Assembly (NCBI GenBank): GCA_900548795.1
Contig: URLT01000020.1
Span: 1 to 22,159, forward strand
Length of the DNA: 22,159 nt
Source of the DNA: an uncultured Eubacteriales bacterium
GTDB taxonomy: Bacteria; Bacillota; Clostridia; Oscillospirales; Oscillospiraceae
Direction of reading: 5' to 3'
Under the pieces are notes generated by a model that saw only the letters and a program-made list of their open reading frames with translations, was not told the origin of the DNA and did no database searches. The stretch's first letter is position 1; the number at the start of each line of letters is the position of its first letter. Shown here piece by piece: positions 21,033 to 22,159 of this stretch. The translations under genes and the position numbers were made by a program.

Positions 21033-21661
21033 AATCCGGCGTACACGAGCAGATCAAGCCAAGGCTTCCCGGAGTAGTTTGAGGATAATTCGATAGAGAA
21101 CTGTTCATCCGTCACAATTCCTTGATCCACCAGATCGTGATATAGCTCCATATACGGCCAGTGTTCTTCGACGCGACCGTTATCGTTCTGGTCAATCATG
21201 ACAGCCGCACCCAATATCCATATTTCCGGAACGTCCCCGAGCACCGTATCCCCTGGCACATCCGGACTTTGAAAATAAACTTCCATGTAAGAGCTGTTTT
21301 CACATCGCTGTTCGATTTCCGCTTTTTCCACATAGCCCTGTCTGAGCCAATTTGAATTCTCGCTTTCGGAGGCGGCAATAAAATTTAGCAGGCGGAATAG
21401 TCTCGGATCGTCCGGCGCGATTTCCTCGACCGTCCCGTCATGAAAAAGCAGGGCATGATCCACCGGTGCAAATTGGTATTCATAATGTTCATACGCATGA
21501 TCCGAAAATGACTGAAGCTCCGGCAGGTCCGCGACGGCGGCATTCAGCCCGGGACGCTGCGCAGCGGACGGACTCTCGCGCCGTTCCAATACTACGCAGC
21601 CGCAGAGAAGCATTACAAGCACAAGCAGCGATAAGCCGAAAGCAACACATCTTTTTTTCAT
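21014..21661 (-). CDS. Lipoprotein of unknown function next to RHS remnant
   Basis: The 215-residue product has a Lys/Arg N-terminus, a hydrophobic stretch (7-20) and a lipobox-like LLCGC with Cys22, so it is probably a lipoprotein. The mature part is acidic with aromatic patches and several Glu/Asp pairs, and shows no family that I recognise. AGGAGG lies nine bases before the ATG. Its last codons overlap the RHS remnant in another frame, so the C-terminus may have been altered by the rearrangement. A role as an immunity or accessory lipoprotein of an RHS locus is possible (inference). Confidence 0.72.
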   Translation of the reverse strand: MKKRCVAFGLSLLVLVMLLCGCVVLERRESPSAAQRPGLNAAVADLPELQSFSDHAYEHYEYQFAPVDHALLFHDGTVEEIAPDDPRLFRLLNFIAASESENSNWLRQGYVEKAEIEQRCENSSYMEVYFQSPDVPGDTVLGDVPEIWILGAAVMIDQNDNGRVEEHWPYMELYHDLVDQGIVTDEQFSIELSSNYSGKPWLDLLVYAGFLPEAD

Positions 21662-21740
21662 GTCGTAATCCTCCTAATTACCATACAGAAATAAAAATAC
21701 ATGGCACGCGGCCTCCGAATCAACGTTTTGCAAGAGTACG

Positions 21741-22159
21741 TCACGCGATTTTACCGGTCGTCGACCAGAGAATCTTCCTGTCCGCTCCGGGGCGTGTCAC
21801 GGAAACATACCTCGCGCGACCGCAGAAGCGAACCATCCAGTACGAGCGGTAGCATTCGTATGTTCGCCCGTTCCGTTTGAGAATCAAGCACCCCGTGTGG
21901 TGCTCCCACCCCCGAAACTGCTCGGCCTCGGTATAGGTGCGATCGGACGTTGGCTCACAGCTCAGGCGATTTCCCGACAAGTCAAAGGTCAGCAACAGAT
22001 CATCCCGAAATGTGAACACGCGCACATACTCGTTGCTGCAAAAAACCGCCATGTCGCCGCCTGCCGTCTCCTCAGCAGTGAAATCGTGAACAAAGCAAAG
22101 CGCACCGTCCTCCGAATAGCACCAAAGCCGTTGCTCGTCCATGCTCGCAAAGGCGATCA
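21741..22159 (-). CDS. Hypothetical protein, 5' end cut by window edge
   Basis: The minus-strand frame is open to the right edge: codons for IAFAS precede the internal Met at 22140-22142, so the true start is probably off the window. About 139 residues are visible, ending at 21741. They are beta-rich with regularly spaced short strands (LWCYSEDGALCFVHDF, VRVFTFRDDLLLTFDLSGNRL, GCLILKRNGRTYECYR), like the blades of a beta-propeller or a PQQ-like repeat protein. No named family is recognised. It lies 79 bases upstream of the lipoprotein gene on the same strand. Confidence 0.6.
   Translation of the reverse strand, partial: IAFASMDEQRLWCYSEDGALCFVHDFTAEETAGGDMAVFCSNEYVRVFTFRDDLLLTFDLSGNRLSCEPTSDRTYTEAEQFRGWEHHTGCLILKRNGRTYECYRSYWMVRFCGRARYVSVTRPGADRKILWSTTGKIA

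Overview
The window looks like chromosomal DNA of a high-GC, spore-forming, anaerobic Firmicute, most likely an Oscillospirales (Clostridium cluster IV) gut organism. The evidence is an alpha/beta-type small acid-soluble spore protein with a sigma-G-like promoter, a DivIVA-like coiled-coil protein, strong AGGAGG-type ribosome binding sites, TTGACA/TATAAT promoters and a DUF11 protein of a type common in Clostridia. The taxonomic placement is inference; there is no rRNA in the window.

Left end (1-3870, minus strand): an operon reading out of the window. A strong promoter drives a PreA-like dihydropyrimidine dehydrogenase/DHOD-family subunit with two [4Fe-4S] motifs, then the molybdopterin subunit of a xanthine dehydrogenase-type hydroxylase, then an overlapping FAD subunit cut by the window edge. 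This is probably a redox module for purine, pyrimidine or another N-heterocycle.

3871-5941: about 2 kb without a convincing gene. It holds a 419-bp unit duplicated in tandem, short CATTGCGAGG repeats in both orientations, two smaller repeat elements, and a striking promoter whose spacer and -10 box form a perfect 24-bp palindrome (5187-5216).

Middle (5942-11790, plus strand): a tight five-gene operon and its own regulator. It encodes a beta-hydroxyacid dehydrogenase (GarR/LtnD type), a PdxA-family dehydrogenase, a zinc-dependent Tdh-like dehydrogenase, a DUF1537 four-carbon acid-sugar kinase and a xylose-isomerase-like TIM barrel, followed by a GntR/FCD regulator and a strong terminator. By family knowledge this is a catabolic route for threonate/erythronate-like acid sugars that feeds dihydroxyacetone phosphate into glycolysis. 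The class II aldolase (OtnC) and a transporter, usual companions, are absent, so the exact route is open.

11791-18172: a mixed housekeeping and sporulation stretch: a hairpin-rich repeat, a small lipoprotein, tRNA-Arg(CCG) on the minus strand, a DivIVA-like protein, an extended SDR, the SASP gene (minus strand), a truncated response regulator, a DUF11 protein without a signal peptide, and yebC.

18173-22159 (minus strand): a lower-confidence accessory region. It holds a small conserved hypothetical protein, an 18-bp perfect hairpin beside a repeat end, a single-pass membrane protein, a YcxB-like membrane protein, an RHS/YD-repeat remnant, a lipoprotein and a partial protein at the edge. It resembles the debris and immunity-gene tail of an RHS polymorphic toxin locus (inference).
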